Source of the DNA: Cylicocyclus nassatus
Lineage: Eukaryota; Nematoda; Chromadorea; Rhabditida; Strongylidae
Direction: 5' to 3'
DNA length: 64,000 nucleotides
Assembly (NCBI GenBank): GCA_958299035.1
Contig: CATQJL010000112.1
Location: 17,150,880 to 17,214,879, forward strand
The notes beneath the pieces were generated by a model. That model searched no databases, had not been told where the DNA came from, and saw nothing but the letters and a program-made list of their open reading frames with translations. The translations under genes and the position numbers were made by a program. This document shows positions 60,383 through 64,000 of this stretch, piece by piece (positions within the stretch are counted from its first letter, which is position 1; each line of letters begins with the position of its first letter).

Positions 60383-61900
60383 CAGTGCTGGCCAAAACTA
60401 TAATTCCACCCTAAAATCTGCCGTAACTCATCTGCTTCTCAACGATATGATCTGTCTGGTACAATTGTGTGTTTAACAGGCTACCATCAGTAGCCAGAAC
60501 GGATCCCGTTTTTGTTTGATTATTCAGGAAAGAATCAAAAATTTCGAAAAAAGCAGGCTTGCAGGTTGGCCAAAACTATAATCCCACCCAAGGTTTCTGC
60601 CCACTAAAGTAATTCTCGGCTTCCAAAGTATTTTGTGCATATACATAATCAAAATTCAAAACAGTCGTTTCAGTCCAACTGTGTCATACCTTTATAAGAA
60701 ACGTTTATCTGCTTTTTTTCGAATATACTTTCATGCGTACTTCGTTCCCAAGAATGTGTTTTTATGGGTGATCTCGCAGTTTTTTTGACTGGTTTGGAAG
60801 CGATAGGGCACCACCTACCTTATAGATGCTTAGCGAAGCGAGTACTAGAAAAATATCGGAGTTTTACTTTCAAAGCGCACCCGAGTTAGACTTACAGCAA
60901 GCCTGCGCTCAAATTTTTGCCTCCAAAATTGGTTTACGTCATTTTTGTAAGCTCAAAATGATGTAAAGCATCGTTTACATGAAAAGAAGTTTGCACACTA
61001 TACTTGCGGTTGTTGGCCAAGTCACATTTTGCTTCGTTTTCAAAGCATAAATTTTCGCGTTTCAATGATAATATTTAGGCAATCCCAAAATACTTACCAA
61101 GCGGTACCTTTCCTGATTTTTTGCCACTATTTAGCTTCTAGATAGTGGAAACCCCTGCATTATATGATGCCTTATGACTCACTTGAGCATTACGATCAGA
61201 ACCAAGAATAAGTTCAGGCTTCTTGTAAATCAGTTTTTGCAGGATGAATTCCCCAATTAGCCTGGATGCTAAGAAGTGCGGAAATCTGCAACCACTGCAT
61301 TCGGACTCTCATACGTACAAACAATGTTATTACTCCACGCTCATAAGAACATTGCAGAAGGAGTTGAGGGCATAAATTTGAGCGCAGGCCTGTGGTTCGC
61401 TCTATGTCGGGTGCGCTTCAGATATGAAAAGTCCGATTTTTTTCTAGTTCTCATTTCGCTAAGCATCTATAAAATAGATGCAGCCCTATCACTTCCAAAC
61501 CAGTCAAAAAACTGAGAAATTACCCATAAAAACACATTCTTGGGAACGAAATACGCATGATATATTTAAGCGAAAAAAAGCAGATAAACGTTTCTTCTAA
61601 AGGTATGACAGACTGAAGCGACTGTTTTGACTTTTGATTATGTATATGCACAAAATACTTTGGAAGCCGAGAATTACTTTAGTGGACAGAAACCTTAGGT
61701 GGAATTATAGTTTTGGCCAACCTTGCCTGCTTTTTTCGAAATTTTTGATTTTTTCCTGAATAATCAAACAAAAACGGGATCCGTTCTGGTTACTGATGGT
61801 AGCCCGTTAAACACACAACTGTACCAAATTTCAAATCAATTCGTTGAGAAGCAGATGAGTTACGGCAGTCAGGGTGGAATTATAGTTTTGGCTAGCACTG
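60383..61900. mobile_element. Tc3-like foldback with doubled terminal motif
   Basis: 1518 bp between TA dinucleotides. Ends CAGTGCTGGCCAAAACTATA and the inverse TATAGTTTTGGCTAGCACTG. Arms of more than 500 bp are nearly inverse. The end motif TTGGCCAAAACTATAATYCCACC recurs once more inside each arm, 178 bp in on the left (60567) and 175 bp in on the right. Tc3 of C. elegans is known to have two transposase-binding sites per long TIR, about 180 bp apart. There is no transposase frame. The insertion splits GGGAACA-TA-TGTGTG; A and B have the unbroken AAACATATGTGTGC (10137, 47746). Confidence 0.88.
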
Positions 61901-62023
61901 TATGTGTGCGTTTGGCACTGATCGGTCCACGCACAAAAATTTCCATAACACGCACTAACTACCAATGTACAACACTCAGTTTTATGTATCGTGTATCCTC
62001 CGGAATTGTTCTCAAGTACCACC

Positions 62024-62124
62024 AACAAGGCTGCCTTCCGATCGTTTTAACATGTCAACACCGAAAAAACGCATCAAATTCGCCGGAGTTAACGTGTTAA
62101 AATGATCGAAAGGCAGCCACGTTA
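62024..62124. mobile_element. Short TIR element AAGGCTGCCTTCCGATCG
   Basis: Ends CAAGGCTGCCTTCCGATCG and CGATCGAAAGGCAGCCACG-like inverse (about 62105-62122). Same family as 15465-15580 and 56172-56284. Confidence 0.65.
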
Positions 62125-62130
62125 TAGGGG

Positions 62131-62505
62131 GACGGTCAACGGCGCGATTTCTCCGCCTGTCATCAATCAAAACTCCAAATTATTATGCGAGTCTTTAGAA
62201 AGTCCCAGATAAAGTGCACTAGTTTACTACCTCTCTGAGGTCACCACTTGCTGAGTTTCATGGTTTTCGCTATGAAATGGACTGAAATATTTACGAATTT
62301 GTTCTTAAATGAGTTTTCATGGGTTTTTGACCTTCAAAATCGCTATTTTGAGTTCTTCCCAAATTATTGTGATTGAACAATCCATGCAAGTACATATCTA
62401 ATATATCTTCTTCTAAATTTCATATACTCTTAGAAAGTTGTAAAACACTCAATAGGTGCGATTTGGTGTCCAGCTGGCAATAAAAATCGCGCCTCTTGAC
62501 ATACA
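62131..62505. repeat. Dispersed repeat GGCGCGATTTCTCC
   Basis: Starts GGTCAACGGCGCGATTTCTC and ends AAAATCGCGCCTCTTGAC, a short terminal inversion. It matches about 52905-52540 on the other strand, including GATAAAGTGCA, ACCACTTGCT and TTACGAATTTGTTCTTAA. Confidence 0.65.
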
Positions 62506-62514
62506 CCCCGTTAA

Positions 62515-63196
62515 AGGCAGTGTCCGGGCTAAAACTCGATTTCTAAAAAATCCACTTGCCGGGGTTATCCGCAGCGCTGAATCCGAAAATCCACATTAGA
62601 AGGGCTGAAAACGGCGAGAACATACGTTTTCCAAAGACGCACGATTTGAGTCGACGGTCCCCACAAAGGCAGAGGCTCAGAGTCTCTGCGGGACATTACA
62701 TTTCAACTGTGGCGGCATGCGTACTCTGCCGCTTAGGGATCTTCGTACCGCGCACAAAGGCGGACGAAGGCGGATGAAGCTGGACGAAGGCGGACGAAGG
62801 CGGACGAAGCCGGACAAAGCCGGACAAAGGCGGACGAAGGCGCGTCTTGTCTCGTCTCGTTTCTCTCGACACACACATACACACACTCACACACGCCTCG
62901 TCTCGTTTCTCTCGACACACACACACTCACACATGCCTTCGTCCGCCTTTGTGCGGCTTCGTCCGGCTTTGTCCGGCTTTGTCCGGCTTCGTCCGCGTTC
63001 GTCCGCCTTTGTGCACGGTATGAACGATCCCTTACAGAAATTCGGACAGCTCGGAGGATCAAGGCGTAAGTTTCCTTACCGGTCATTTTTCTTGCTTTAA
63101 GTCGATCATTATGACGTCGCACTTGTTGTGTCTGAGGGGGGCCACTTTCGCATGGCACTCAAATCCCAAAACCCCCATGTTGCCTGGACGCTGCTT
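62515..63196. mobile_element. TTAA-flanked AGGCAG MITE, copy 4, with nested element
   Basis: Ends AGGCAGTGTCCGGGCTAAAA and CCTGGACGCTGCTT (inverse with one change), TTAA on both sides. It is the inverted counterpart of A 10786-11105 and B 47930-48290. It contains the minisatellite foldback 62735-63032. Confidence 0.75.
62735..63032. mobile_element. Foldback element with internal minisatellite, copy 3, nested
   Basis: Ends GGGATCTTCGTACCGCGCAC and GTGCACGGTATGAACGATCCC with TA on each side. The inside is GGCGGACGAAG units, ACACACACTCACACACG spacer, then the inverse units. The B counterpart of the host MITE (near 48090-48110 inverted, CTGCATAGCAGGAATTTGG) has the empty TA site, so this element moved recently and by itself. 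Confidence 0.8.
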
Positions 63197-63621
63197 TTAA
63201 TGGTACCTATGGGAACAACTCCGGAGGATGCACGGTTATGCATAAATTGAAATAGTTTTGAAAATATCTTGAGAATCAGAATAACTTCAAAAATATTTTT
63301 TGGGACATGACTGCCGCCGCCCTTCTCTGAGTCATAGGCTTGATGCATACCTGGCGTCGGGAGTCTATACGTAGCAGTGGCAGCAATGCGATTTGTGCGT
63401 ATTGATTGCAGCGGAGTGACGCTGCTGCCTCCCGCTGCAGCAGCTAACATGGAAGGTCGTGTCCATACCTAGTGAGTCATTTTTGAGCGGCGCTGCGCAG
63501 CGCTGCTCAAGCTGATCAGCCTGCAACGATATTTGCAGCTGAGTTACGCTCACTTTTTCTGAGCGTATCTCAGCTGCTATGAGCTGCAAACAGCTGTTTT
63601 GGCTCGAAATTACCTATTTTT

Positions 63622-63764
63622 AGGGCCGCATGCACTAACATCCCTGCCGCTAGGGGAGCGGCGTCCCCAATGATGAAAAAGCCGCAGCGGCGTCCACACG
63701 CGGTCCCTTCATAACGAGGGATGCCGCTCCCCTCGCCGCAGAAATGTTAGTGCATACGGGCCTT
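63622..63764. mobile_element. Small foldback AGGGCCGCATGCACTAAC
   Basis: AGGGCCGCATGCACTAACAT pairs with ATGTTAGTGCATACGGGCCT; inner CCGCTAGGGGAGCGGC and GCCGCTCCCCTCGCCGC pair. Related to 59539-60259 by its ends. Confidence 0.75.
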
Positions 63765-64000
63765 AGGAATTTTCAAGCTCTGACTAGCGTTCTGAAAACA
63801 GAGTTCATCTTTATATTGCGTGAGCAAGTCATGAATGCAACCTAATACCGTTTAATTGGGGTTTCAGAGGATATGGGGAAATAAGAGATATTAAGACGCA
63901 CTGGAGGGACATACTCCATGAACTTGAAGAGAAATGAAGTAATTGACTGACTACACACTGGCAATAATTCGAAAAGCTGACAGCGTAATCAGATACAATT
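63765..64000. other. End of window, nothing recognised
   Basis: A/T-rich, no open exon or repeat end that I can support. Confidence 0.4.

Larger units (their letters stand above)
55006..63340. repeat. Segmental duplication, copy C (diverged)
   Basis: Aligned with copy A from about A 1122 to A 12110. Matching landmarks include the GGCCT..GGGCACAGTTC element, AAGGACAC/GGGACAC near 55400, the coiled-coil exon, ACCGGTGTTGGGAACATA at 60366, and TGGTACCTATGGGAACAACT at 63201. Divergence is much higher than between A and B, with many private insertions, so this copy split first. Confidence 0.8.

Overview
The window looks like repeat-rich nuclear DNA of a nematode, most likely a clade V / strongylid (hookworm-like) species. 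The evidence is short introns with TTTTCAG-type acceptors, nematode-like SmG and SF3A3 coding sequence, and many TA-, TTAA- and TWA-flanked foldback elements. Genus and species cannot be read from the sequence. Most long open frames are repeats read through: (GT)n, a 249-bp satellite, or assembly Ns. Real coding sequence is sparse and had to be assembled exon by exon. LAYOUT: 1-~12110 is segment copy A; 41653-~48412 is copy B, very similar to A; ~55006-~63340 is copy C, clearly more diverged. Each copy carries, on the minus strand, one long coiled-coil exon. It is intact in B (45444-46598) and C (58165-59325) and wrecked in A (3404-7745) by a PIF/Harbinger-like MITE, a 2.7-kb insertion and loss of its 5' end. 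Because the copies align, many insertions can be dated relative to the duplication and have visible empty sites: a hAT-like element with an 8-bp duplication, a TTA-flanked MITE, a Tc3-like foldback at TA, and a GGGTGGAGGA foldback. In one case copy A carries a TATGTA sequence, the Tc1-type excision footprint, where copy B still holds the element. The 2.7-kb insertion in A holds a two-exon SmG (snr-7-like) gene with a single-base frameshift. Between A and B lie two exons of SF3A3 (15129-15826, +), giant foldbacks (16125-18207; 35461-37331), several mariner-type elements, a ~900-bp pure (GT)n tract (22710-23611), a disrupted coiled-coil pseudogene (27476-28471), a ~125/249-bp satellite (32811-33719), a 500-N gap (38248-38747) followed directly by a cDNA-synthesis primer sequence, and a six-exon BTB-domain gene (39410-41518, minus) whose stop codon lies in the TTAA target of a MITE. 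Between B and C (48413-55005) I see only dispersed repeats. HOW IT FITS TOGETHER: this is not an operon or pathway cluster. It is a region shaped by segmental triplication and waves of non-autonomous DNA transposons, with a few housekeeping gene pieces (SmG and SF3A3, both spliceosomal) and one complete BTB gene embedded. The coiled-coil exons begin and end in phase 0, so they could be duplicated in frame as repeats of one very large protein, but separate genes are equally possible from this window. I found no CRISPR, no convincing tRNA or rRNA, and no complete transposase.
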